Under the pieces are notes generated by a model that made no database searches, was not told the origin of the DNA, and was given only the letters and a program-made list of their open reading frames with translations. A DNA stretch of 64,000 nt from Beijerinckiaceae bacterium (GTDB taxonomy: Bacteria > Pseudomonadota > Alphaproteobacteria > Rhizobiales > Beijerinckiaceae), in assembly GCA_019745195.1 (NCBI GenBank), contig JAIETL010000023.1:1-64000 (forward strand). Direction: 5' to 3'. Made by a program: the position numbers and the translations under genes. Positions 33,687 to 42,368 of the stretch are shown here, in pieces. How positions within the stretch are numbered: position 1 is the first letter of the stretch; every line of letters begins with the position of its first letter.

Positions 33687-36509
33687 ATGCTGAGCTCCCT
33701 CCCTCTCGCCTTCTCCGCCCCGCTCGCCCTGGCGGCGCTGGCGCTGCTGCCGGCCCTCTGGCTGATCCTGCGGGTGACGCCGCCGCGTCCCAAGCGCATC
33801 GACTTCCCGCCGCTCAAGATCATGGCCGACCTCGTCGCCAAGCGCGAATTGCCGGCCCATACGCCGTGGTGGCTGCTGGCGCTGCGCATGGCTGTCGCCG
33901 CGCTCGCGATCCTCGCGGTCGCCGGCCCGGTCTGGAATCCGCCGCGCGAGGCCGGGCCCCTGCGCGGCCCGATGCTGCTGCTGATCGACAACGGTTTTGG
34001 CGCAGGCCCGGACTGGCCCGAGCGGCTCGCCATCGCCGAATCACGCGTCGCGGCCGCCGCCCGCGAAGGCCGCCCGGTCGCGCTGCTGGGCCTTGCCGAG
34101 GCCCCGGCCGCGATCGCATTGTCGGAGCCGCGCGCCGCGCTCGAACGCCTGCGCGCCTTCGCTTTGCAGCCGCATGCGCCCGACCGCTCGGCCCATCTCG
34201 CGCGGATCGAAACCTTCCTCGCCGGCGCGCCCGACGCCGAGATCGTCTGGGTCGCCGACGGCCTGGGCATCGGCAGCGACGAGAGCGCCTTCCTCGCGCG
34301 GCTCAAGCAGGTCGCCGAGGCAGGCCGGCTCTCGATCCACACCAGCCCCGCCGACCAGCTTGCCCTGACCAACCCCGAAAACCTCGCCGGCGCGCTCACC
34401 GTCAGGGTTTTGCGCCCGACCCCGGCGGCGGCCGCGACAGGCCAGGTCCGCGCGCTCGATCTGAAGGGCCTGCCGCTCGGCGACGCACCCTTCATCTTCG
34501 AGGGTTCGGCGCTGGCGACCAGCGCCCGGCTGACCCTGCCGATCGAGGTCCGCAACGCCGTCTCGCGGCTGGAGATCGTAGGCGAGCGCTCGTCTGCCGC
34601 CGTCGCGCTGCTGGACGACCGCGCCAAGCGCCGCCGCGTCGGCATCGTCTCCGGCGCGACGACCGACACCGCCCAGCCGCTGCTCTCGCCGACCTATTAC
34701 GTCTCGCGTGCGCTCCAGCCCTTCGCCGAGATCAGGGAGCCGCGTCCGGGCTCGACCGACCCGGTCGGCGAATTGCTGGCGCAGAACCTCTCCGTGCTGG
34801 TGCTCGCCGATATCGGCGCGCTCGACCGCGACACTGCGGCCAAGATCGACGCCTTCATCGCGCGCGGCGGCGTGCTGCTGCGCTTCGCGGGCGCGCGTCT
34901 GGCGGCGGCCTCGGACGACCTGACGCCGGTGCGGCTGCGTCGCGGCGGGCGCACGCTCGGCGGTGGCCTCTCCTGGGAGACGCCGCGCAAGCTCGCGGCC
35001 TTCACCCGCGAAAGCCCCTTCTTCGGCACGCAGATCAACGACGATGTCCGCGTCAGCCGCCAGATCCTGGCCGAGCCAGAGGCTGATCTCGCCCGCAAGA
35101 CCTGGGCGGCGCTGGAAGACGGCACGCCCGTCGTCACCGGCGAGCGGCGCGGCGACGGCATGATCGCGATGATGCATGTCACCGCCGACACGACCTGGTC
35201 GAACCTGCCGCTGTCGGGCCTGTTCGTCGAGATGCTGCGCAAGATCGTCGGACTTGCCGGAACCGGACCTGCGGCTGAGCTCCAGGGAGAGGATGCGCGC
35301 GTGGAAACCCTGTCGCCGACCCGCGTGCTCGATGGACGCGGCGCCTTCCGCAGCCCGCCCGCCACCGCCCAGCCGGTGGCGCGGACCTTTACGGGCCGCG
35401 CCACGCTTGCCCATCCGCCCGGCATCTATGGCCCGGCCGACGCCTCGCTCGCGGTGAATGCCCTCAACCCCACCGACACGCTCAGCGCCATCGACCTCGC
35501 CGCACTCGGCGCGCCGATCCTGCCCGTCGACAAGCCGATCGCGCTCGATATCCGCCCGCAACTGCTGGTCGCGGCGCTGCTGCTGCTGGTCGCCGACACG
35601 CTGGCGACGCTCTGGCTCGGCGGCAGGCTCAACGTCGCGCGCATACGCCGCCGCGCCGCGCCCGCGGCGATCCTGCTCTCGGTCGGATTGGCGCTCGGCT
35701 TCGCGCCGGACATGGCCCACGCGCAAACCACGCCGCCCGCGCCCGACCAGAAGCCGCCGATCCCGCGTGAGCTTTTCGCGGCAGGCGCCGTGACGCGGCT
35801 GGCCTATGTCGTGACCGGCGACAGCAATGTCGATGCGATGTCGAAAGCCGGGATGGCCGGCCTCAACATCGTGCTCGGCGCGCGCACCGCGCTCGAGCCC
35901 GGCGATGCCGTCGGCGTCAACGCCGAGCGCGACGAACTCGCCTTCTTCCCGGTGCTGTACTGGCCGATCGTGGCGGGCCGGCCGATCCCGTCTGCCGAGA
36001 CGCTGCGCAAGCTGGAAGCGTATATGAAGGGTGGCGGCCTCGTGATCTTCGACACGCGCGATGCGCTGACGGCCCGCCCGGGCGCCGGCGCGACGCCGGA
36101 AGGCGATCAGTTGCGGCGCATGCTGCAGACGCTCGACATTCCCGAGCTGGAGCCGATGCCGCGCGACCACGTCCTGACCAAGACCTTCTACATCCTCGAC
36201 AGCTTCGTGGGCCGCTACGACACCGGCACGACCTGGGTTGAAATCCTCCCCCCGGCCGGCGAGGACGGACGCCGCCCGGCGCGCGCCGGCGACAATGTCT
36301 CGCCGATCGTGATCACCTCCAACGATCTCGCTTCGGCCTGGGCCGTGGGCCGGCGCGGCGAGGCGATGGTGCCGCTCTCGGGCTCCGATCCGCGCCAGCG
36401 CGAGATGGCGCTGCGCGCCGGCGTCAACCTCGTGATGTACGCGCTGACCGGCAACTACAAGGCCGATCAGGTCCATGTTCCGGCCCTGCTCGAACGTCTG
36501 GGACAATAA
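33687..36509 (+). CDS. Large BatA-N / DUF4159 membrane protein
   Basis: The 940-residue protein begins with a BatA-type (aerotolerance regulator N-terminal) segment with two membrane helices (about 5-25 and 55-80), followed by a long exported region with a glutamine-amidotransferase-like fold. A further hydrophobic pair lies at about 625-675, where an APDMAHAQ site resembles signal cleavage. The final ~230 residues match DUF4159: LFAAGAVTRLAYVVTGDSNV, then GGGLVIFDTRDALTARPG. It probably works in a periplasm-facing complex with the DUF58 and 698-aa proteins. The substrate or partner is not deducible. Confidence 0.85.
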   Translation: MLSSLPLAFSAPLALAALALLPALWLILRVTPPRPKRIDFPPLKIMADLVAKRELPAHTPWWLLALRMAVAALAILAVAGPVWNPPREAGPLRGPMLLLIDNGFGAGPDWPERLAIAESRVAAAAREGRPVALLGLAEAPAAIALSEPRAALERLRAFALQPHAPDRSAHLARIETFLAGAPDAEIVWVADGLGIGSDESAFLARLKQVAEAGRLSIHTSPADQLALTNPENLAGALTVRVLRPTPAAAATGQVRALDLKGLPLGDAPFIFEGSALATSARLTLPIEVRNAVSRLEIVGERSSAAVALLDDRAKRRRVGIVSGATTDTAQPLLSPTYYVSRALQPFAEIREPRPGSTDPVGELLAQNLSVLVLADIGALDRDTAAKIDAFIARGGVLLRFAGARLAAASDDLTPVRLRRGGRTLGGGLSWETPRKLAAFTRESPFFGTQINDDVRVSRQILAEPEADLARKTWAALEDGTPVVTGERRGDGMIAMMHVTADTTWSNLPLSGLFVEMLRKIVGLAGTGPAAELQGEDARVETLSPTRVLDGRGAFRSPPATAQPVARTFTGRATLAHPPGIYGPADASLAVNALNPTDTLSAIDLAALGAPILPVDKPIALDIRPQLLVAALLLLVADTLATLWLGGRLNVARIRRRAAPAAILLSVGLALGFAPDMAHAQTTPPAPDQKPPIPRELFAAGAVTRLAYVVTGDSNVDAMSKAGMAGLNIVLGARTALEPGDAVGVNAERDELAFFPVLYWPIVAGRPIPSAETLRKLEAYMKGGGLVIFDTRDALTARPGAGATPEGDQLRRMLQTLDIPELEPMPRDHVLTKTFYILDSFVGRYDTGTTWVEILPPAGEDGRRPARAGDNVSPIVITSNDLASAWAVGRRGEAMVPLSGSDPRQREMALRAGVNLVMYALTGNYKADQVHVPALLERLGQ

Positions 36510-36512
36510 CCG

Positions 36513-38609
36513 ATGTGGAGCCTCTCCTTTGCGCCGCTCGTTCCGCTGCCGCTGCTAATTGGCCTGGCCGTTCTGGCGGCGCTCGCGGCGGGCGCGGCGA
36601 TCGTGCTCGCAGGCCGCAGCGCCATCCTGCGCGCATTGGCGCTAACGGTGCTGACGATCACGCTGGCCGACCCCTCGCTCGTGTTCGAGGATCGCGAGCC
36701 GGTCAAGGATGTCGTCTCGGTCGTGGTCGACCGCTCGGCCTCGAACCGGCTCGCCGATCGCGGCCAGCAGGCGCAAGCAGCCCAGGCCGAGGTCGAGCGG
36801 CAATTGCGCGGCATGACCAATGTCGAATCCCGCATCGTCGAGGTCCGCGATGCGCAGGGCTCCGGCGACGGCACGCGCCTGTTCGAGGCGCTGGCCGCAA
36901 GCCTCGCCGACGTGCCCTCCGAACGGGTCGCGGGCGCTATCGTGATCACAGACGGGCTCGCCCATGACGCGCCCGCCAATGCCGAGGCGCTCGGCCTGCG
37001 CGCGCCGCTGCATGTGCTGACCACCGGCCGCAACGCCGAGGTCGACCGCCGCATCGTGCTGGTCGATTCGCCGCGCTTCGGGATCGTCGGCAAGGACCAG
37101 ACCGTGCGCCTGCGCGTGCTGGAAAAGGGCGGACCGGGCCGCGCCGGCCTCGTCATCCGCCGCGACGGCGAGATCATCGCACGGCGCGACGTTACCGCCG
37201 GCGAGATCGTCCAGGTGCCGGTCAGGATCGATCGCGGCGGGCCCAACGTCGTCGAGATCGAGGCCGCCCCGCTCGACAACGAATTGACGCTCGCCAACAA
37301 CCGCGCCGTTATTACAATAGAGGGAGTTAGAGACAAACTCCGCGTGCTCCTGGTCTCGGGCGAGCCGCATCCCGGCGAGCGCACCTGGCGCAACCTGCTC
37401 AAGGCCGACGCCAATGTCGATCTCGTCCATTTCACCATCCTGCGTCCGCCGGAGAAGCAGGACGGCACGCCGATCAACGAGCTCTCGCTGATCGCCTTCC
37501 CGACGCGCGAGCTGTTCCAGGTCAAGATCAAGGAATTCGACCTGATCATCTTCGACCGCTACGCCAACCAGTCGATCCTGCCGCTGCTCTATTTCGAGAA
37601 CATCGTGCGCTATGTCCGCGAGGGCGGCGCGCTTCTGGTCGCAGCGGGGCCGGAATATGCCGGCTCGCAATCGCTCTCGCGCACGCCGCTCGGACAGATC
37701 CTGCCGGCCCAGCCCGACGGTACGGTCATCGACGAAGCCTATCGCGCCCGCGTCAGCGAGCCCGGCAAGCGCCATCCCGTCACCCGCGATCTGCCGGGCT
37801 CCGAGGTCGAGCCGCCGCGCTGGGGCGAATGGCTGCGCATGGTCGGCGCCCGCGCCCGCACCGGCTCGGCCGTGATGAGCGGCCCCGGCGACCGGCCGCT
37901 GCTGATGCTGGCGCGCGAGCAGAAGGGCCGCGTCGCGCTCTTCCTCTCCGATCATGCCTGGCTCTGGGCGCGCGGTTTTCGCGATGGCGGCCCGCATCTC
38001 GATCTGCTGCGCCGGCTCGGCCACTGGCTGATGAAGGAGCCCGATCTCGAGGAGGAGGCCCTGCGCGCCAGCGCCCGCAACGGCGTCATCGAGGTCGAGC
38101 GCCAGACGCTATCGGACAATCCAGGCGCAATCACCATCACCGGCCCCGGCGGCGTCTCGCGCTCCGTGCCGCTCGAGCCCGGCCGGCCCGGCCTGTTCAC
38201 CGCCCGCATCCCGTCGGCTGAGTTCGGCCTGCATCGCGTCTCGGGCGACAACCTCACCGCCTTCGCCAGCCTCGGCCCGGAGAACCCGCGCGAGCTGATG
38301 GAGGTCGTCAGCAACCCGACACAGCTTGCAGCGCTCGCCGAGGCGACCGGTGGCTCCTCGCGCCGCATCGGCCAGGAGAGCGGCTCGGCGGTGAACGTGC
38401 CACGCATCGTGCCGGTGCGCGCCGGCACGGGCTTTGCCGGCGCGGACTGGATCGGGCTCAGGATCAGCGATTCCGGCATCGTGCGCGGCGTGCAGATTTC
38501 GCCGCTGTTCATCGGATTGCTGGGCCTCGCGCTGCTCTTCGGCGCACTCGTCGCCGGCTGGCTCGGCGAGAGCGGGCGGCGGTTCAAGCGGACGGGTGAG
38601 ACGGCCTGA
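36513..38609 (+). CDS. Large membrane protein with glutamine amidotransferase-like domain
   Basis: The 698-residue protein has two N-terminal membrane helices (about 10-32 and 36-52), a VWA-like segment (VVSVVVDRSASNRLADRG, about 70-87, with the DxSxS pattern), a class I glutamine amidotransferase-like region around residues 300-520 (VREGGALLVAAGPEYAGSQS) without a visible catalytic Cys-His-Glu, and one C-terminal membrane helix (about 665-687). It is the last gene of the MoxR operon and starts 3 bases after the preceding stop. Such proteins are annotated only as conserved membrane proteins. Confidence 0.85.
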   Translation: MWSLSFAPLVPLPLLIGLAVLAALAAGAAIVLAGRSAILRALALTVLTITLADPSLVFEDREPVKDVVSVVVDRSASNRLADRGQQAQAAQAEVERQLRGMTNVESRIVEVRDAQGSGDGTRLFEALAASLADVPSERVAGAIVITDGLAHDAPANAEALGLRAPLHVLTTGRNAEVDRRIVLVDSPRFGIVGKDQTVRLRVLEKGGPGRAGLVIRRDGEIIARRDVTAGEIVQVPVRIDRGGPNVVEIEAAPLDNELTLANNRAVITIEGVRDKLRVLLVSGEPHPGERTWRNLLKADANVDLVHFTILRPPEKQDGTPINELSLIAFPTRELFQVKIKEFDLIIFDRYANQSILPLLYFENIVRYVREGGALLVAAGPEYAGSQSLSRTPLGQILPAQPDGTVIDEAYRARVSEPGKRHPVTRDLPGSEVEPPRWGEWLRMVGARARTGSAVMSGPGDRPLLMLAREQKGRVALFLSDHAWLWARGFRDGGPHLDLLRRLGHWLMKEPDLEEEALRASARNGVIEVERQTLSDNPGAITITGPGGVSRSVPLEPGRPGLFTARIPSAEFGLHRVSGDNLTAFASLGPENPRELMEVVSNPTQLAALAEATGGSSRRIGQESGSAVNVPRIVPVRAGTGFAGADWIGLRISDSGIVRGVQISPLFIGLLGLALLFGALVAGWLGESGRRFKRTGETA

Positions 38610-38617
38610 GCGCCAAC

Positions 38618-38714
38618 GCCGTCATGGTCGGGCTTGTCCCGACCATCCACGTCTTCCGTCGTCGCGCTCTGTGCCCAAGACGTGGATGCTCGCCACAAGG
38701 GCGAGCATGACGGC
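38618..38714. repeat. Palindromic extragenic repeat (97 bp)
   Basis: GCCGTCAT at 38618-38625 pairs with ATGACGGC at 38707-38714, CATCCACGTCTT (38644-38655) pairs with AAGACGTGGATG (38677-38688), and two small hairpins (GGTCGGG...CCCGACC and GCTCGCC...GGGCGAGC) sit in the arms. The cruciform layout is that of a rhizobial-type REP. It fills the gap between the converging MoxR operon and a GNAT gene. Confidence 0.75.
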
Positions 38715-38720
38715 AATGGT

Positions 38721-39230
38721 TCATGCTCCCATCCGCCAGGCCGCCACCGCGCCCTTGCGCTGCGTCAGCGCGCCCTCGACCAGTTCCAGCGCCAGAAACC
38801 GTGCCGGGTCGGCCGGGCCGGGCAGCACAAGCTGGCCCGGCGGGATCACCCTGAAGCCGAAGCGGGCGTAATAGGGCGCGTCACCCACCAGCATGATCAG
38901 CTCGTGCCCGGCGGCGCGCGCCGCATCGATCGAGCGCGTCATCAGCGCCGCCCCGATCCCCTTGCCCTCAAAAGCGGGATCGACCGTCAGCGGCCCAAGC
39001 ATCAGCGCCTTGTGGGCCCCGGCCAGCACCGGCGTCACCTTGATCGAGCCGACCAGGAACGTCCCGACATGAGCGGCGAAGCTCAGCGCCGGATCGGGCG
39101 GCACACCCTCGCGCAGGCGGAAGGCCGTGCGGGCGAAGCGGCCCGGCCCGAAGGCGCGCTCATGCAAACGCTCGATCGCGGCGGCATCGACGGGGAGTTC
39201 GTGGCGGATTGTGAGCGGCAGAGACGTCAT
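38721..39230 (-). CDS. GNAT-family N-acetyltransferase (YhbS-like)
   Basis: The 169-residue acetyltransferase shows the acetyl-CoA-binding DPAFEGKGIGAALMTRSIDA (motif A, about 86-105) preceded by ALMLGPLTVD, and the YhbS-type VLVGDAPYYARFGF variant IMLVGDAPYYARFGFRV. Acceptor unknown. The ATG at 39230 is preferred to an upstream one because homology begins at TIRHELPVDAA. Cytoplasmic, single gene. Confidence 0.9.
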   Translation of the reverse strand: MTSLPLTIRHELPVDAAAIERLHERAFGPGRFARTAFRLREGVPPDPALSFAAHVGTFLVGSIKVTPVLAGAHKALMLGPLTVDPAFEGKGIGAALMTRSIDAARAAGHELIMLVGDAPYYARFGFRVIPPGQLVLPGPADPARFLALELVEGALTQRKGAVAAWRMGA

Positions 39231-39403
39231 GACGGGCGAGGAACCTGCGACAGGGATCGTGAGGGCATGGCCGCGCGGCGGCATGCCGGAGGAGCGCTTG
39301 TCAGCGCGCCGGTCGTCGCAGTGTGAGAAGGGAGTGCCCGTTGGTCATGATTGCGCTTTAGAGCAACAGCCCTGCGAGGGAAAGCCGGTTTCGATCGTCC
39401 GCT

Positions 39404-39916
39404 TCACCAGTCGGCGCGCGTCATTGCCCTGTCGAGGATTTCCGCCAGGCGACGCCTCGTCCCCGCCGTCGTCCCTTCCGGCAGCGCATCGAGCGGAAAC
39501 CACCCCGCCTCGGCGATCTCGCGATCCGGCCGCTTGGCGCTCTCGATCACGAAGTCCCGCGCCACATAGACCGCGACATGGTCGCGGCGTGACGCCATCC
39601 GGTTGAAGAACACGCCATGCAGCGCCGGCTCGGCTGTGAGCAGGATGCAGGCCTCCTCGCGCAGTTCCTTCGCCAGCGTCTCCAGCAGCGTCTCGCCGAC
39701 CTCGACGCCGCCGCCCGGCAGGTGCCAGCCCGGCACATAGGTGTGGCGCACGAGGAAGACGCGGCCGGCCTCGTCGAGCACGGCGCAGCGCACGCCCAGC
39801 GTCATCCCGCGCATCAGCCGGGAGTAGAGGTGGACGGCCCGCACGAGCAGGCGCTCGCGCACGGTCAGGCGTCGATCTTGCCTGATCTCGGTCTCGAAAG
39901 GCTCATTCTGGCTCAT
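39404..39916 (-). CDS. Nudix hydrolase
   Basis: The 170-residue protein has the canonical Nudix box GGGVEVGETLLETLAKELREEACIL (about 66-90), after GVRCAVLDEAGRVFLVRHTY. It begins at MSQNEPFE (39916). A nucleoside-diphosphate-linked substrate is expected; the 30-residue N-terminal extension before the fold is a feature of this subfamily. No operon partners. Confidence 0.88.
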   Translation of the reverse strand: MSQNEPFETEIRQDRRLTVRERLLVRAVHLYSRLMRGMTLGVRCAVLDEAGRVFLVRHTYVPGWHLPGGGVEVGETLLETLAKELREEACILLTAEPALHGVFFNRMASRRDHVAVYVARDFVIESAKRPDREIAEAGWFPLDALPEGTTAGTRRRLAEILDRAMTRADW

Positions 39917-40053
39917 GACGTTGGCAAATCCCAAGAAACTATGAATTGCCTATGCATACGACGCATGACAGAGGCCCATTCTTGGTTCCGTTACGTCACA
40001 AACGCGCCGCAAAGCAGGCAGACAAGACCGTCTCATCGCTGGGGACTTTTGTC

Positions 40054-40170
40054 ATGCTGCTCACCTTCATCATCTCTCGCCTTCGCGCGAAGCCGGCCTA
40101 TGTCTGGCGTCCGGCCCTGACCCTGACCGATTCGCGCATCGTCTCCGAACTGACCGGCGCCGCCAACTGA
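40054..40170 (+). CDS. Possible 38-residue small protein
   Basis: The short frame starts at ATG 40054 with GGGGAC 8-13 bases upstream and reads MLLTFIISRLRAKPAYVWRP, then ALTLTDSRIVSELTGAAN. A hydrophobic start followed by basic residues gives a membrane-edge character. Length and composition are compatible with a small protein of the kind found in Hyphomicrobiales, but I have no independent support. Confidence 0.3.
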   Translation: MLLTFIISRLRAKPAYVWRPALTLTDSRIVSELTGAAN

Positions 40171-40310
40171 AGCGTCCGGGCGCGCGCTTTCCGTTCGGCT
40201 GTCGATCAGCCGAGCGTCAAGAATTCGCGCCAGACGATTTCGCGCCTGCGTCGTTACCGACACCCCCGCCCGCTTGACGGCGCGGGGGCGCACGGGCAAG
40301 CGCTAGGGCC

Positions 40311-41204
40311 GTGTTCAAGCTCGCGCATCTGTCCGACCCGCATCTCGGCCCGCTCGCGGGCTTTTCGCTGCACCAGCTTCTGGGCAAGCGCGCGACCGGT
40401 TATGTCAACTGGCGGCGCAAGCGTCGCCACGCCCATGACATGGAAATCCTGGCGCTGATCGTCGCCGACATCCGTGCGCAGACGCCCGACCACATCGCCT
40501 GCACCGGGGACGTCGCCCATATCGGCCTGCCCGACGAGTTCAGGACGGCGGTCGCCTTCCTCGACACGCTCGGCGCGCGGGCCGATGTCAGCTTCGTGCC
40601 CGGCAACCACGACGCCTATGCGCGCTCGTCGCTCAAGGCGCTGGCAGCCCATCTCGGCCCCTGGTGCGACAGCGACGATGCCGGCATCGGCTACCCTTGG
40701 TATCGCCGGCGCGGCCCGGTCGCGCTGATTGGCCTCAACACGGGCATCCCGACCCTGCCGATGATGGCGACCGGCCGCGTCGGGCGCGAGCAGATCGTGA
40801 AGGCCGAGGCGCTGCTGAACCGCGCACGGGACGAGGGGCTTATCCGCGTCGTCCTGATCCACCACCCGCCCTATGTCGGTGGCGCGCGGCGCTCGCGCGA
40901 ACTGGTCGATGCCGACGCATTCGAGGCGATGCTGGCTCGCACGGGGGCTGACCTCGTGCTGCACGGCCACAACCACACTTTTTCGCTGGCCTGGCGCAAG
41001 GGTTTGGGCCGCGACGTGCCGATCGTCGGCGTGCCCTCCTGTTCGATCGGCCCGCGCGGTCATGGCGAGATGGCGACCTGGCACCTGTTCCGGATCGAGG
41101 GCGACGCGAAAGACCCACACATTAGCGTGGAGCAGCGCGGCTTCGAACTCGACGGCTCGGTGATCATGCGCCAGCAGATCGCGCTGCACACGAAGCCGGC
41201 GTGA
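40311..41204 (+). CDS. Metallophosphoesterase (calcineurin-like)
   Basis: The 297-residue protein carries the complete dimetal phosphoesterase set: SDPHLG (8-13), CTGDVAHIG, VPGNHDAY, LIHHPP and HGHNHTF. Such enzymes cleave phosphodiesters or phosphomonoesters, with cAMP phosphodiesterases and UDP-diacylglucosamine-type hydrolases among relatives. Start is GTG. The C-terminal part (ISVEQRGFELDG) is a beta-rich cap. Monocistronic. Confidence 0.93.
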   Translation: MFKLAHLSDPHLGPLAGFSLHQLLGKRATGYVNWRRKRRHAHDMEILALIVADIRAQTPDHIACTGDVAHIGLPDEFRTAVAFLDTLGARADVSFVPGNHDAYARSSLKALAAHLGPWCDSDDAGIGYPWYRRRGPVALIGLNTGIPTLPMMATGRVGREQIVKAEALLNRARDEGLIRVVLIHHPPYVGGARRSRELVDADAFEAMLARTGADLVLHGHNHTFSLAWRKGLGRDVPIVGVPSCSIGPRGHGEMATWHLFRIEGDAKDPHISVEQRGFELDGSVIMRQQIALHTKPA

Positions 41205-41358
41205 GCCAATGTGCCTTGGCTGAGTGCCCTGACAATTCGTCAGCGTGAGTCGGCTGGCGCGGCGGTCGAGAACCGGAGCGGAGCGGACTTTTGTCCGTGA
41301 GCACCGGAAGCGCACAGCGCTGCGTCAGACGGCCGCGATGGCGGATTGGCAGGTGCGC

Positions 41359-42105
41359 TCAGATGCAGCGCCCGCCGTCGACCGCCAGCACGCTGCCCGT
41401 GATCATCTCGGCCTCGTCGGAACAGAGGAACAGCGCCGCGTTCGCGATGTCCTGCGGTGTCGAGAGCCTGCCCCAGGGAATCGTCGCCTTGAACTGCGCG
41501 CGCTTCGCAGGCGTGTCCTCGCCCATGAAGGTCGCCAGCAACGGCGTCTCGCCCGCGACGGGCGCTATCGCGTTGACGCGGATGCGCTCGGGCGCGAGCT
41601 CGACGGCCATCGACTTCGACAGCAGGTTCGCCGCGCCCTTCGAGCCGTTGTACCAGGTCAGGCCCGGCCGCGGCCGGATGCCGGCGGTCGAGCCGATGTT
41701 GAGGATGACGCCGCCGCCATGCTCGCGGAAATGCGGCACGGTCGCCTTGGCCATCAGGAAGATCGACTTGACGTTGACGGCGAACACCCGGTCGAACTCT
41801 TCCTCCGAGATGTCGAGCATCGGCTGGTTGCGGTGGCTGATGCCGGCATTGTTGACGACGATGTCGAGCTTGCCGAACTTCGCCAGCACGCGCGCCACGG
41901 CCTTGTCGACGCTCTTTCCCTTGCCGACGTCGCAGGCGACCGCGAAGGCCTTGCGCCCGATCGATTGCGCGGCCTCCTTCGCCTTGTCGCCATTGATGTC
42001 GAGCACAGCGACGCGCGCGCCCTCGCGGACAAAAGTCTCGGCGATGCCGAGCCCGAACCCCTGCGCCGCGCCGGTGATCAGCGCCGTTTTGCCTTTGAGT
42101 CTCAT
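41359..42105 (-). CDS. Short-chain dehydrogenase/reductase
   Basis: The 248-residue SDR shows the NAD(P) motif TGAAQGFGLGIAE (11-23), VNNAGISHR (about 85-93), the Ser...Tyr-x-x-x-Lys active site (GSTAGIRPRPGLTWYNGSK) and the C-terminal VAPVAGETP loop. The Asp in AVLDINGD (about 35-38) after beta2 favours NAD over NADP. Substrate unknown; closest in pattern to 3-oxoacyl-ACP reductase / glucose dehydrogenase-like SDRs. Single gene. Confidence 0.93.
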   Translation of the reverse strand: MRLKGKTALITGAAQGFGLGIAETFVREGARVAVLDINGDKAKEAAQSIGRKAFAVACDVGKGKSVDKAVARVLAKFGKLDIVVNNAGISHRNQPMLDISEEEFDRVFAVNVKSIFLMAKATVPHFREHGGGVILNIGSTAGIRPRPGLTWYNGSKGAANLLSKSMAVELAPERIRVNAIAPVAGETPLLATFMGEDTPAKRAQFKATIPWGRLSTPQDIANAALFLCSDEAEMITGSVLAVDGGRCI

Positions 42106-42210
42106 CGCGTTTCCTCAGGATTTTTGTTGTGGCGAGGACTGTGCGGAGATTTGACGCGCGCGCCAAATGCGTTTTCGCGATCGGGTTGAGACGGAAAACG
42201 TATGGCGGAG

Positions 42211-42360
42211 CCCCCCTGCCCCCTCTCCCCTTGCGGGAGAGGGTTGGGGTGAGGGGTCGCGCCGCCCTATCAGACAGCACAGCTAAAGTGCCGTAACCAA
42301 CCTCAGCGCGACCCCTCATCCGGCGCTGCGCGCCACCTTCTCCCGCAAGGGGAGAAGGGA
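42211..42360. repeat. MITE-like inverted-repeat element (~150 bp)
   Basis: CTCTCCCCTTGCGGGAGAGG (42223-42242) is mirrored by CTTCTCCCGCAAGGGGAGAAG (42338-42358), and GTGAGGGGTCGCGC (42249-42262) by GCGCGACCCCTCAT (42306-42319). It separates the SDR gene from the end of the ABC-F gene. The CTCTCC/GGAGAG arms resemble those at 27062-27209, so the two belong to one broad family. Confidence 0.75.
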
Positions 42361-42368
42361 AGAGGCGA

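Noticed and set aside
34041-36506. An 821-codon minus-strand open frame
   Set aside because: It is the mirror of the BatA-N/DUF4159 gene and shows only Arg/Gly/Ala-rich low-complexity sequence.
42106-42368. Possible gene in the SDR to ABC-F gap
   Set aside because: The gap consists mostly of an inverted-repeat element; no start plus ribosome-binding site with sensible codon use is present.
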